The notes beneath the pieces were generated by a model that had not been told where the DNA came from, ran no database searches, and was given only the letters and a program-made list of their open reading frames with translations. From NCBI GenBank assembly GCA_947259375.1, contig CAMYLZ010000012.1, forward strand, positions 62,001 through 126,000: a stretch of DNA of 64,000 nucleotides, read 5' to 3'. Origin of the DNA: an uncultured Parvularculaceae bacterium. Lineage in GTDB: Bacteria > Pseudomonadota > Alphaproteobacteria > Caulobacterales > Parvularculaceae. The translations under genes and the position numbers were made by a program. This document shows, piece by piece, positions 17,472-26,422 of the stretch; within the stretch, counting starts at the first letter, position 1; the number at the start of each line of letters is the position of its first letter.

Positions 17472-20218
17472 GCTGCCCCTCCTTGGGCGATAGTTGACGT
17501 ATGGATGGCCGGTGCGCGGCCGCGTTCGATGTCATGCAACAGGCCGCCCTTGCGGGAATAAACGGCCCAGGTGATGACGGCGCAGACAAGGTAGAAGACG
17601 AGGAAACCGATTAGCGCGGCTCCTGGTCCGCCTGTCGCGGCGATGGACGTGCCGTAAGACTTCGGAATGAAGAAGGCGCCATAGGCGGCGATCGCCGATG
17701 TGAAGCCGATGATCGCGGCGGATTCTTTTTCCGCCTGACGCAACCGCGCCTGGCTGTCGAGTTCCGGCATCAGATGCGGCATCTCCGCCCGCATTATGAT
17801 CGGGATCATCTGGAAGGTCGACGCATTGCCAACGCCCGTTGCAAAGAACAGGACCATGAACATCGCGAAGAAGCCCCAGAACGCGCCCGGCTGATCCTTG
17901 ATGCCGAGGAAGTAAAGAACGCCGCCCACCGCAACGATCATCAGCAGGAACATCCAGAAGGTGACGCGCGCGCCGCCCCATTTGTCGGACACCCAGCCGG
18001 TCATCGAGCGCGACAGCGCGCCAACCAACGGTCCGAGGAAGGCGTATTGAAGCACGTTCACGTCCGGAAACTGGGTCTTCATCAGCAGCGGGAATCCCGC
18101 GGAATAGCCGATGAACGAACCGAATGTGCCTGTGTAAAGGATGCACATGATCCAGTTATGCTTGCGCGAGAAGATTACCGCCTGCTCGGCGAAGGACGCC
18201 CGCGCGGAGGCGATGTCATTCATCCCGAACCATGCGGCAACGGTGGCGATCAAAAGGAACGGCACCCAGATGAAGCCGGCGTTTTGCAGCCACAGTAATT
18301 CGCCGCCGCTTGCGTTTTGCGCTTCGCCGCCCATCGCGCCGAATACGCTCGCGGTGATAACCAGCGGCACTAGGAATTGCATGACGCTGACGCCAAGATT
18401 GCCAAGGCCGGCATTGAGAGCGAGCGCGTTGCCCTTCTCCTTTTTCGGAAAGAAGAAACTGATATTGGCCATGGACGAAGCGAAGTTGCCGCCGCCAAAG
18501 CCGCAAAGCAGCGCCAGCACCAGGAACAGGAAGTAAGGTGTTTCAGGGTCCTGCACCGCATAGCCGATGCCGAAGGCCGGGATCAGCAAGGATGCGGTCG
18601 TCAACGTCGTCCACAAGCGCCCGCCAAAGATCGGCACCATGAAGGAATAGAATATCCGCAACGTTGCGCCGGAAAGCCCCGGCAGCGCCGCCAGCCAAAA
18701 GAGCTGGTCGGTGGTATAGTCAAAGCCAATCGCCGGCAGCTTGGCGACAACGACAGACCAGACCATCCACACCGAAAAGGCCAGCAGCAGCGCGGGGATC
18801 GAAATCCATAAATTGCGATTGGCGATGCGCTTGCCCTTTTCACGCCAAAACGTCTCATCGTCAGGACGCCAGTCTTCAAGCACCGGGCTCGTCTTCTCGC
18901 CATGTTCGCGCGTGTGCACTTCCTGCAGCTCGGGGAATTGCGGCAGCGCGCCAAGCTCTTCGCCGAGCGATTTTTCTTCCATCCGGCGAATGGCGAAATG
19001 CATCCATAGAGCGGAGACGCCAACAATTGCGAACAGCAGCATGAAGCAGCTCGTCCAGATCCCGGTCAGGTCGTTCATGACGCCGAAAGTGATCGGTAAA
19101 ATGAAACCGCCAAGGCCGCCGATCATCCCGACAAGACCGCCCACGCCGCCGACATGCCCCGGATAATAGACCGGGATATGCTTGTAGACGGCGGCTTTGC
19201 CGAGCGACATGAAAAAACCGAGAACGAAAATCAGAATGACGAAGGGAACCAGCCCCATCTGCGTCGAGAATGCTATCGGCCCGTCAATGCCGTGAATGAC
19301 ATAATCTGTATGCGGATAGGATAGCATGAACGTGCAGACGATGGAAACGAGGAACGTCCAGTACATCACCTTGCGCGCGCCGATCTTGTCGGAGAGATAG
19401 CCGCCATAGGCGCGAAAGATGCTCGCCGGCACCGCATAGAACGCGGCCAGCATGCCCGCTGTCTTGATATCAAGACCATATACGCCGATGAGATAGCGCG
19501 GCAGCCACAAGGCGAGCGCCACGAAGGCGCCGAATACAAAGAAGTAATAAAGCGCGAACCTCCAGACCTGCAGCTTTTTCAGTGGCTCCAGCTCCATCAG
19601 GGCCGAGCGCGGTTTTTCACCTTTGGCCCTGCGCGCCAGCGTCGCCGGGTCTTCCTTGGTGACCAAGAAAAAAACGACCGCGATGGCCAGCAGGACGAGC
19701 GCGTAAATCTGTGCGGTTTTTTCCCAGCCGACAGCAACGAGGATAAACGGTGCGGCGAAGTTGGTCACGGCCGCACCGACATTGCCCATGCCGAAGACGC
19801 CAAGCGCCGTGCCCTGTTTTTCGCTCGGAAACCATTTCGACGTGTAGGCGATCCCCACCGCGAAAGACCCGCCAGCGAGGCCGACGCCAAGCGCTGCAAG
19901 CAGGAACATTGGATAGGTATTGACCGTTGACAGCAGCCATACCGCCACCGCAGCAAAGAACATGACGGCCGCGAAAACCCGGCGCCCGCCAAATTGGTCT
20001 GTCCATATTCCAAGAAAGATCCGGCTGATCGAACCGGTCAGGATCGGCGTCGCCACCAGCAGGCCGAACTGGGTTTCGCTAAGCCCCAGATTTTCTTTAA
20101 TCTGCACCCCAATAATGGAAAAAATCGTCCAGACGGCGAAACACGCCGTGAACGCAATCGTACTGGCGCTGAGGGCTCTCGTTTGCTGCCCGCTTGTGAC
20201 GCCGTCTAGATGTCGCAT
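17468..20218 (-). CDS. narK: Fused NarK1-NarK2 nitrate/nitrite transporter
   Basis: Two complete MFS transporters are joined in 916 residues. Half 1 (about residues 15-420) has a nitrate-signature GGLVGMIGGLGGFILP. A charged linker of about 65 residues follows, and half 2 (about 490-905) has NAGLGNLGVSVMQFLVP. Fused NarK proteins are known in Paracoccus-type denitrifiers, where one half is a nitrate/H+ symporter and the other a nitrate/nitrite exchanger. The gene heads the operon: AGGGG is about 9 nt before ATG 20218, and the stop overlaps narG. The divergent region to 20469 holds the promoters. Confidence 0.95.
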   Translation of the reverse strand: MRHLDGVTSGQQTRALSASTIAFTACFAVWTIFSIIGVQIKENLGLSETQFGLLVATPILTGSISRIFLGIWTDQFGGRRVFAAVMFFAAVAVWLLSTVNTYPMFLLAALGVGLAGGSFAVGIAYTSKWFPSEKQGTALGVFGMGNVGAAVTNFAAPFILVAVGWEKTAQIYALVLLAIAVVFFLVTKEDPATLARRAKGEKPRSALMELEPLKKLQVWRFALYYFFVFGAFVALALWLPRYLIGVYGLDIKTAGMLAAFYAVPASIFRAYGGYLSDKIGARKVMYWTFLVSIVCTFMLSYPHTDYVIHGIDGPIAFSTQMGLVPFVILIFVLGFFMSLGKAAVYKHIPVYYPGHVGGVGGLVGMIGGLGGFILPITFGVMNDLTGIWTSCFMLLFAIVGVSALWMHFAIRRMEEKSLGEELGALPQFPELQEVHTREHGEKTSPVLEDWRPDDETFWREKGKRIANRNLWISIPALLLAFSVWMVWSVVVAKLPAIGFDYTTDQLFWLAALPGLSGATLRIFYSFMVPIFGGRLWTTLTTASLLIPAFGIGYAVQDPETPYFLFLVLALLCGFGGGNFASSMANISFFFPKKEKGNALALNAGLGNLGVSVMQFLVPLVITASVFGAMGGEAQNASGGELLWLQNAGFIWVPFLLIATVAAWFGMNDIASARASFAEQAVIFSRKHNWIMCILYTGTFGSFIGYSAGFPLLMKTQFPDVNVLQYAFLGPLVGALSRSMTGWVSDKWGGARVTFWMFLLMIVAVGGVLYFLGIKDQPGAFWGFFAMFMVLFFATGVGNASTFQMIPIIMRAEMPHLMPELDSQARLRQAEKESAAIIGFTSAIAAYGAFFIPKSYGTSIAATGGPGAALIGFLVFYLVCAVITWAVYSRKGGLLHDIERGRAPAIHTSTIAQGGAA

Positions 20219-20400
20219 CGTTTAACCCCTGGATTGATGAAAATCTCAGTTGGCGGAACTCTGCCTAGTAATCATCGTCAGAGGAACTTGGCGTCTCGTC
20301 ACGGATTGCCCGTTTGGCATCCAACGGGCCTGGATTTGCCTGGGCGCACCCATTGAATTGATCGACATGCCGGCGGCGGTTGACAGGCCCAATCAATGTC

Positions 20401-20414
20401 TTGACATTTATCAA
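20401..20414. promoter_or_regulatory. FNR/Dnr-type box
   Basis: TTGACATTTATCAA matches the FNR-family consensus TTGAT-N4-ATCAA at 9 of 10 defined positions, with the correct 4-base spacer. It is centred about 62 bp before the regulator start (20470) and about 190 bp before narK. That places it to activate the regulator gene itself and possibly narK on the other side. Confidence 0.75.
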
Positions 20415-20469
20415 GGCGCACATAAAAAAACATCAAATGCCTTATGGTGCGATGAATTAGGGGCCAGCA

Positions 20470-21186
20470 TTGCGCGACGAAGACAAGCAAATCATTCGGC
20501 GATTGGGACTTTTCCAGGACATGGATGCGGCGCGATTCGACGGGTTGTTGAACGCAGCGTTCCTTCAGCGTTTTCCCGAACGCGTCGTGCTCATCAATGA
20601 AGGTGAGCCGTCGGACTTCCTGCATATCGTCATTGACGGCATGGTCGAACTTTATGCGACACTGGACGGCCGTGAAAGCACGATGACGGTGTTGTCGCCG
20701 GTTTCCACATTCATTCTCGCCGCGGTTCTCAAGGACGCGGTTTACCTGATGTCCGCGCGCACCAGAACCGCGGCGCGCGTGCTCATGATACCGGCGAAAA
20801 GCGTACGCGACGCGATGGCCGAAGACGACGCTTTCGCCCGCTCCATCGTCGACGAGCTCGCCAATTGTTATCGCGGGGTCGTCCGCAACCAGAAAAACCT
20901 GAAACTTCGCACAAGCGTCGAGCGGCTCGCGAGCTATCTCGCCCATCAATATGTGCGCCAGGGCGCGACCGGAGAACTGACGCTGCAGATCGACAAGAAG
21001 ACCCTTGCTTCCATGCTCGGCATGACGCCCGAAAACCTGTCACGGTCCTTTTCGACATTGCGTCGCGCGGGGGTCGAGGTGAATGGTCCGGAAATCACCG
21101 TGCGCTCGCTCGACGAATTGCGCGAGATCGCGCATCATGCGCCGCTCATCGATAATTTTCCCAATACGGTCGAACACCAACAATGA
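20470..21186 (+). CDS. Crp/Fnr-family regulator, Dnr/NarR-like (no Fe-S cysteines)
   Basis: This 238-residue protein has a cyclic-nucleotide-fold sensor domain (about 10-125), a long dimer helix and a C-terminal winged helix. The recognition helix reads TPENLSRSF, which keeps the Glu-x-x-Ser-Arg triad that FNR uses to read TTGAT, and this agrees with the box 56 bp upstream. There are no N-terminal cysteines and only one Cys in all, so it cannot carry the FNR [4Fe-4S] cluster. A Dnr/NarR-type response to NO, nitrite or nitrate is the better guess. The first codon is TTG 20470 behind AGGGG, and ATG 20521 is an alternative. It is divergent from the nar operon and likely controls it. Confidence 0.88.
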   Translation: MRDEDKQIIRRLGLFQDMDAARFDGLLNAAFLQRFPERVVLINEGEPSDFLHIVIDGMVELYATLDGRESTMTVLSPVSTFILAAVLKDAVYLMSARTRTAARVLMIPAKSVRDAMAEDDAFARSIVDELANCYRGVVRNQKNLKLRTSVERLASYLAHQYVRQGATGELTLQIDKKTLASMLGMTPENLSRSFSTLRRAGVEVNGPEITVRSLDELREIAHHAPLIDNFPNTVEHQQ

Positions 21187-21196
21187 AAGGTCGCCC

Positions 21197-21508
21197 ATGA
21201 CCGACAAACTCCCGGCGGCGGCCGGCAAACTCGCTGAAAACCATCCTGACGTCTGGAAGAGCTATGCCGCGTTCGGCAAAGCGATTGCGGAGGCCGGTCC
21301 GCTAGACGCGCGAACCCGGCGGCTTGTGAACCTCGCTCTGGCGATCGGCGGGCGTTCCGAGGGCGCGGTTCATTCCCACGCGCGCCAAGCGCTGGCCGAA
21401 GGACTTGAAAAGAGCGACCTCGAACACGTCGCCCTGCTCGCCATGACCACGCTCGGCTTTCCGCAAGGCGTCGCCGGCTTGAGCTGGATCAAGGACGTCA
21501 CCGACTAA
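21197..21508 (+). CDS. Carboxymuconolactone decarboxylase/AhpD-like protein lacking the CxxC pair
   Basis: This 103-residue small helical protein fits the CMD/AhpD fold: LDARTRRLVNLALAIGGRSEGA, then VHSHARQALAEG, then HVALLAMTTLGFPQG. In AhpD enzymes the central position is CxxC, but here it is AVHSH without any Cys, so peroxidase activity by that route is unlikely. ATG 21197 follows AAAGG and lies 10 bp after the regulator, so it is probably co-transcribed with it. Its stop TAA overlaps the nnrS stop on the other strand. Confidence 0.75.
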   Translation: MTDKLPAAAGKLAENHPDVWKSYAAFGKAIAEAGPLDARTRRLVNLALAIGGRSEGAVHSHARQALAEGLEKSDLEHVALLAMTTLGFPQGVAGLSWIKDVTD

Positions 21509-22686
21509 GCCCCGGCGCGCGCCCCGGTGAGATACCGCCCATAGACTATGACGAATAACGCGAAGGCGCCGCTCCACAATAGTGCAGCGGCGGCGACCAG
21601 TTCCGTATAATGTGCCAGCGCGAACGGCGCGCCCACCCGCGCCGCCGCACCCGTATTGACCATCACAAACGCCAAAATGGTCGGCGCATCAGCGCTCAGC
21701 GCCCGCCCGGTATGCCCGCGCGTCGCGCGCGCCATCACCGCAAGGATCATGACGCCCATAGCCCCGGCGGTAAGCGCATGCACCCCCGCCTGATAGCTGA
21801 CGACGCCCGGCGCCAGCGCAGCGAGCCCGAGCAAAAGGAAACTCGCGACCACCCACAAATAACCGACATGGAGGATCGCCAGCAGCGGTTCCGAAAGCGT
21901 TTTCACCCCGCCCCAACGCGCAAGGCGCATAGAATGCAACACCGCCGCAGCGACCAGCAGCCAGCCAGTCGCGACCGCGTACGGCGCGGCCACCCATGCC
22001 GCCATGCTCACAGCGCCAGCGACGAGCGCCGCCTTGTCGATGACGCCGACACTCGCCGATACGGATGTACCGCCTCTCTTCGCCAGCCAGTTGCGCGTAA
22101 AACTTGGGGTAACCCGTCCGCCGATCAGGGTCAGCAGCACCGCGACAATAGCAAGCCCCGCACGCAGGCTCGCCGCCGCCGGCCCGCCTGCGATATGCGA
22201 CAGGTGCCATGCGACATTCGCCAACGCAAAAACCGAAACGAGAAGGCAAACCGGCGCGTTGCGCCAATTCTTGCCCGCCAGCACTTCACGCCAGACCAGA
22301 CCGGCGACGATAACGAAAAAAGCCGCATCAATGGCCGCCGTCGCCACAGGTCCGAACACGCCCGGCAGCGCCATGGCGACGCGGCCCGCTGCCCAAATCA
22401 ACGCCAAGGCCCCAAGCCGCGCCCCGGCGATCGGGAGCCGGCCGGTCCAGTTCGGAATGGCGGTGAACAAGAAACCGGCGATGATCGCCGGCAGAAAGCC
22501 GAACACCATTTCATGCGCATGATATTCAATCGCGTTCCCGCCCCAGAGTGTGCGGCCATAAGCCATTGAAACGGCTGTCATCAGCGGGACGAGCGCGGCG
22601 AACACCGCCCCGCCGAGAAAGAACGGCCGAAAACCGTGACTGAAGAGCGCTGGTCCCTGATATGTTTGTGTTTTCACTGGCGTCAC
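21505..22686 (-). CDS. nnrS: NnrS family heme-copper membrane protein
   Basis: This 393-residue polytopic protein of about 12 helices has the NnrS hallmarks: FSHGFRPFFLGGA near the N-terminus, then YHAHEMVFGFLPAIIAGFLF and IPNWTGRLPI. NnrS is tied to NO tolerance and denitrification and binds heme and copper. The start is GTG 22686 or the second GTG nine bases in, which has better spacing from GAAAGGCG. A candidate NsrR box lies 27 bp upstream. It converges on the CMD-like gene. Confidence 0.93.
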   Translation of the reverse strand: MTPVKTQTYQGPALFSHGFRPFFLGGAVFAALVPLMTAVSMAYGRTLWGGNAIEYHAHEMVFGFLPAIIAGFLFTAIPNWTGRLPIAGARLGALALIWAAGRVAMALPGVFGPVATAAIDAAFFVIVAGLVWREVLAGKNWRNAPVCLLVSVFALANVAWHLSHIAGGPAAASLRAGLAIVAVLLTLIGGRVTPSFTRNWLAKRGGTSVSASVGVIDKAALVAGAVSMAAWVAAPYAVATGWLLVAAAVLHSMRLARWGGVKTLSEPLLAILHVGYLWVVASFLLLGLAALAPGVVSYQAGVHALTAGAMGVMILAVMARATRGHTGRALSADAPTILAFVMVNTGAAARVGAPFALAHYTELVAAAALLWSGAFALFVIVYGRYLTGARAGA

Positions 22687-22712
22687 CGCCTTTCATGTTG
22701 CCATCAGTCACT

Positions 22713-22735
22713 ATTCTGTATTTAAAATGCATCTT
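22713..22735. promoter_or_regulatory. Candidate NsrR operator between nnrS and a hemerythrin gene
   Basis: The right half AAATGCATCTT equals the NsrR half-site exactly. The left half ATTCTGTATTT matches AAGATGYATTT at 8 of 11 positions, with the usual single centre base. It is 27 bp before the nnrS start and 160 bp before the divergent hemerythrin-like gene. NsrR is an Fe-S NO sensor of the Rrf2 family, and its gene is not in the window. Confidence 0.55.
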
Positions 22736-22894
22736 TTGTAATTGCGTCGCAAGAGCGTTCCGTGCAAAAATCCGCACACAGCGCTTGGCCGCCGGTAAAT
22801 TGAACGCATGACCGCACGGGCGGGGACTCTTCGCCAGTAACGAAAGCCCCCTCCCGCCCTTGACGCTGCAGGATATCACTGAAGGAGCCGTTCC

Positions 22895-23443
22895 GTGACG
22901 TCGCTCATTGATGATCTGGAAGCTGATCACGCTCGGTTTCGGCGATACATTGTCTGGTTCAATGAAGAAATCGGCAAGCTCGCCGCCGGCGGGAAGCCTG
23001 ATTACCTCCTGCTCAATCTGCTTTCGACCTATTTCGCAGAATATCCGGACGAGCTGCATCATAAAAAGGAAGATATCGTCTATACGCATCTCGCCGATAA
23101 AGTGCGCAATCGCCGCATCAAGCTGCACAATCTGCAGGAACAACACTTAGAAATATCGAAACGGGCAAATCGTTTTGCAGAAATCGTCAGGCTGATTATC
23201 AATGATGAAGAGTTGCCAATAGGCGAAATCGTTGAAGAAGCTGCATCCTATCGCGACATTCTGGCCGCGCATATGTCCGGCGAAGAGGAAGCGTTATTCG
23301 CGCCAGCGCGCAAGTTATTGAGTGAAAACGACTGGTGGGAAATTGATCGGGCTGTCGGCGACCTTTATGCCGAAGAGATTAATTTCGACAAGGCGCGGTC
23401 CGTACTGGCTATTGAAAAATCGCTGGATCAGTATGACCGGTAA
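22895..23443 (+). CDS. Hemerythrin-like protein (second copy)
   Basis: This 182-residue protein shows the HHE bundle pattern: DLEADHARFRRYIVWF, DELHHKKEDIVYTHL, LQEQHLEISKRAN and LAAHMSGEEEALFAPARKLL. The order matches hemerythrin-like proteins such as those induced by NO. GTG 22895 follows GAAGGAG. It shares its upstream region, including the candidate NsrR site, with nnrS, so a role in NO binding or Fe-S repair is likely. It is only distantly similar to the copy at 8907-9494. Confidence 0.85.
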   Translation: MTSLIDDLEADHARFRRYIVWFNEEIGKLAAGGKPDYLLLNLLSTYFAEYPDELHHKKEDIVYTHLADKVRNRRIKLHNLQEQHLEISKRANRFAEIVRLIINDEELPIGEIVEEAASYRDILAAHMSGEEEALFAPARKLLSENDWWEIDRAVGDLYAEEINFDKARSVLAIEKSLDQYDR

Positions 23444-23626
23444 GGCGCTGAAGATTTAATTCCCTTACAAATTAACACATTCGCCGTCGTACTCGGGCCG
23501 TGCCGGGCAACCCGGCGCGTGAAATTATCCGAAAGCCGTTTCGGCGTTAACGACTTTGGCCGCGAATCACCCTTAACATGCATTCAATATCTTTCTTTGA
23601 AAAATCCGTCATGGAGGCAAAAAGGC

Positions 23627-25504
23627 ATGTACGATTCCGCCGAGGTCGAAATTCCTGCAGAAAACATTCCCCCCGCTCGCATAAATATTCGCAGCTCAAT
23701 TGAGGAGTATCTATCGCGTGCGGACTGGCGCGTGCGCGCCAACGCCAATCAGGGATATTCCCTCGGCGGACTTATTCTCAATGTTTCCGGCAAGGTCATC
23801 GCCAATTACTGGCTCGATCATGTCTATGACGAGGCCGCCGGCCACGCCCATCGCAGCGGAGCCTTGCACATTCACGACCTCGACATGCTTTCGGGTTACT
23901 GTGCCGGCTGGTCGCTGCGCACACTGCTCAATGAAGGCTTCAACGGCGTCGCCGGCAAGATCGAGGCCGGGCCCCCGAAACATTTTTCGAGCGCCCTCGG
24001 TCAGGCCGTCAATTTCCTCGGCACCCTGCAAAATGAATGGGCCGGCGCGCAGGCCTTCAGCTCTTTCGATACCTATCTTGCGCCTTTCGTGCGTACTGAC
24101 GGCCTGGATTATGACGGCGTGCGCCAAGCGATGCAGGAATTCATCTTCAATCTCAACGTCCCGTCACGCTGGGGCACGCAAACGCCATTCACCAACCTCA
24201 CTTTCGACTGGGTCTGCCCGGAAGACTTGCGCGAAACCGTCCCCCTTGTCGGCGGCGAGGAAGCCGACTTCACCTATGGCGAACTGCAAGCGGAAATGGA
24301 TTTGATCAACCGCGCCTTTATCGATGTCATGACCAGCGGCGACGCAAAGGGCCGCGTCTTCACCTTTCCGATCCCCACTTATAACATCACGCCGGATTTT
24401 CCCTGGGAGAGCGAAAACGCCGAGGCGCTGTTCGACATGACGGCGAAATACGGCCTTCCCTATTTCCAGAATTTCATCAATTCCGACATGAAACCAAACC
24501 AGGTCCGTTCAATGTGTTGCCGCCTGCAGCTTGACCTGCGCGAGCTTTTACGCCGCGGCAACGGGCTCTTCGGGTCGGCCGAACAGACCGGCTCCATCGG
24601 TGTCGTCACCATAAATTGCGCGCGTCTCGGCCATCAATTCAAGGGGCGCGAGGATGCGCTCATTAAACGGCTGGACGCGTTGCTGAACCTGGCTCGCGAC
24701 ACGCTGGAGAAAAAGCGTGTCGTCATTCAGGAACTGATCGATAATGGGCTTTATCCGTACACTAAGCGATACCTCGGTACCTTACGCAATCATTTCTCGA
24801 CCATCGGCGTTAACGGGCTCAATGAAATGATCCGGAATTTCACCGGTGACGCCTATGGCATTACCGCGCCCGAAGGCGAAGCGTTCGCCCGGCGCCTGCT
24901 CGAACATGTGCGCGCGCGTATGCTCGAATATCAGGATGAGACCGGCAATATGTACAATCTCGAGGCGACGCCGGCGGAAGGCACCACCTACCGCTTCGCC
25001 AAGGAGGACCTGATACGCTTCCCGGAAATTCTGCATGCCGGCTCAGCGAGCGCGCCCTATTACACCAATTCAAGTCAGTTGCCGGTCGGCTTTACTGACG
25101 ACCCGTTCGAGGCGCTTGAACGACAGGATGATCTGCAAACGCTATATACCGGCGGCACAGTGCTGCACCTTTATATGAGCGAGCGGCTTTCCTCGACGGC
25201 CGCCTGCAAGGCGCTGGTAAAGCGCGCGCTTTCCAATTTTCGCCTGCCTTACATAACCGTCACGCCGACATTTTCCATCTGCCCGCATCATGGCTATCTC
25301 GCCGGCGAGCACGCCTTTTGTCCAAAATGCGACGCCGAACGCGACCTTTCCGCCGAAAGCGAGGCGCAGTTGCGCCAGCCATGCGAAGTCTGGACCCGCG
25401 TGATGGGGTATCACCGGCCGGTATCGGCATTTAATCCCGGCAAGCAAAGCGAGCACGCCGAGCGCCGGCATTTTGAAGAGCGCGCCGCCGCGTTGGCCGC
25501 CTGA
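23627..25504 (+). CDS. nrdD: Anaerobic (class III) ribonucleoside-triphosphate reductase
   Basis: This glycyl-radical enzyme makes dNTPs without oxygen. The C-terminus has the zinc-ribbon region SICPHHGYLAGEHAFCPKC and the radical-glycine loop TRVMGYHRP. The core has HIHDLDMLSGYCAGWSLR, where a Cys takes part in the thiyl chemistry. I start at ATG 23627 because GGAGG sits about 9 nt before it, giving 625 residues. An open frame continues upstream to GTG 23519 but has no such site. It is coupled to nrdG, whose ATG lies 1 bp after the stop. Confidence 0.93.
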   Translation: MYDSAEVEIPAENIPPARINIRSSIEEYLSRADWRVRANANQGYSLGGLILNVSGKVIANYWLDHVYDEAAGHAHRSGALHIHDLDMLSGYCAGWSLRTLLNEGFNGVAGKIEAGPPKHFSSALGQAVNFLGTLQNEWAGAQAFSSFDTYLAPFVRTDGLDYDGVRQAMQEFIFNLNVPSRWGTQTPFTNLTFDWVCPEDLRETVPLVGGEEADFTYGELQAEMDLINRAFIDVMTSGDAKGRVFTFPIPTYNITPDFPWESENAEALFDMTAKYGLPYFQNFINSDMKPNQVRSMCCRLQLDLRELLRRGNGLFGSAEQTGSIGVVTINCARLGHQFKGREDALIKRLDALLNLARDTLEKKRVVIQELIDNGLYPYTKRYLGTLRNHFSTIGVNGLNEMIRNFTGDAYGITAPEGEAFARRLLEHVRARMLEYQDETGNMYNLEATPAEGTTYRFAKEDLIRFPEILHAGSASAPYYTNSSQLPVGFTDDPFEALERQDDLQTLYTGGTVLHLYMSERLSSTAACKALVKRALSNFRLPYITVTPTFSICPHHGYLAGEHAFCPKCDAERDLSAESEAQLRQPCEVWTRVMGYHRPVSAFNPGKQSEHAERRHFEERAAALAA

Positions 25505-25505
25505 C

Positions 25506-26204
25506 ATGGCTCCATGCGACTTGCGCATTGGCGGTTTCGAGCCGTTTTCGACAGTGGACATGCCTGACCGGATCGCTGCGGTAATCTTTTGTCAGGGATG
25601 TCCGCTGCGATGCGGCTATTGCCATAACAAACACCTCATCCCGCCCAGCAAAGATAATTTAATCCGCTGGCAAATGATCGAAGAGCGTCTCGCCACGCGT
25701 CGCGGTCTCCTCGACGCCGTTGTTTTCAGCGGTGGCGAACCACTGGCGCAGCGCGCCCTGCCGGAGGCGGTTGCGCGCATGCGCGCGCTCGGCTTCTCCA
25801 TCGGCCTGCATAGCGCCGGCCCTTTCCCGCGCATGTTTGAACGGATCCTGCCGCTGGTCGACTGGGTCGGCTTCGACGTTAAAACCATCTTTGCCGATTA
25901 TACGCCCATCACCGGCGTTCCGGGCAGCGGCGCGCGGGCGGAGCAATCATTAAAGGCGCTTCTCGCCTCGGGAGTCGATTATGAAATCCGCACTACGCTG
26001 CCGCCCGGCGGTCTGCCGGGCGATGCGTTAGAAGCCTTGATCGAGGCGCTGAACGGGTATGGCGTCAAGCGTTTCGTCTTACAAGAAGCGCGCACCGCCA
26101 ACGCAGACGCGGATGCGCACGCCGCCTTCGAAGACGCCGCGGATCTCGTCTGGCGCCTCGGCCAATTCGCGCAATTTGACGTGCGTCGGGCCGCGCCAGC
26201 CTGA
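25506..26204 (+). CDS. nrdG: Radical-SAM activase of anaerobic ribonucleotide reductase
   Basis: This 232-residue protein carries the radical-SAM signature CPLRCGYC (CxxxCxxC) in an IFCQGCPLRCGYCHNK context. It should bind [4Fe-4S] and SAM and install the glycyl radical in NrdD. ATG 25506 follows the nrdD stop by one base, so the two are co-translated. A 5' extension of the frame would overlap nrdD and is not needed. An NrdG2-like subfamily is suggested by the length and by GFEPFSTVDMPDRIAAV. Confidence 0.92.
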   Translation: MAPCDLRIGGFEPFSTVDMPDRIAAVIFCQGCPLRCGYCHNKHLIPPSKDNLIRWQMIEERLATRRGLLDAVVFSGGEPLAQRALPEAVARMRALGFSIGLHSAGPFPRMFERILPLVDWVGFDVKTIFADYTPITGVPGSGARAEQSLKALLASGVDYEIRTTLPPGGLPGDALEALIEALNGYGVKRFVLQEARTANADADAHAAFEDAADLVWRLGQFAQFDVRRAAPA

Positions 26205-26245
26205 GCATTCAGATCGAGGCCATTCTATTCTGATCGAGAAAAAAT

Positions 26246-26322
26246 TGGTAGCGGGGGCGAGACTTGAACTCGCGACCTCAGGGTTATGAATCCTGCGCTC
26301 TCACCAACTGAGCTACCCCGCC
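26246..26322 (-). tRNA. tRNA-Met (anticodon CAT)
   Basis: The minus strand folds as a 77-nt cloverleaf. The acceptor GGCGGGG pairs with CCCCGCT, the D arm is GCTC/GAGC, the anticodon loop is TTCATAA, the T arm contains GTTCAAGT, and CCA is encoded at the 3' end. The GGCGGGGTAGCTCAG start is typical of elongator tRNA-Met in alphaproteobacteria. A31 and C39 do not pair in the anticodon stem. Confidence 0.93.
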
Positions 26323-26422
26323 AAAGGGCGATGCGCCGCCCATGGCGACGCGCCGGAGGGCGGTCTATAGCGGGCTCGGCGCGGCCTCGCAAGGGGCTTG
26401 TTGATACGCTGAACGGGGCGCG

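Noticed and set aside
20234-20247. TTGATGAAAATCTC next to the narK start
   Set aside because: Only one half-site fits and it sits only 16 bp before the start codon, too close for activation.
20380-20396. TTGAC and ATCAA pair before narK
   Set aside because: The spacer is 7 bases, not 4, so it is not an FNR-type site.
23519-23626. Upstream extension of nrdD from GTG 23519
   Set aside because: A GGAGG site marks ATG 23627, and the added residues do not look like the family.
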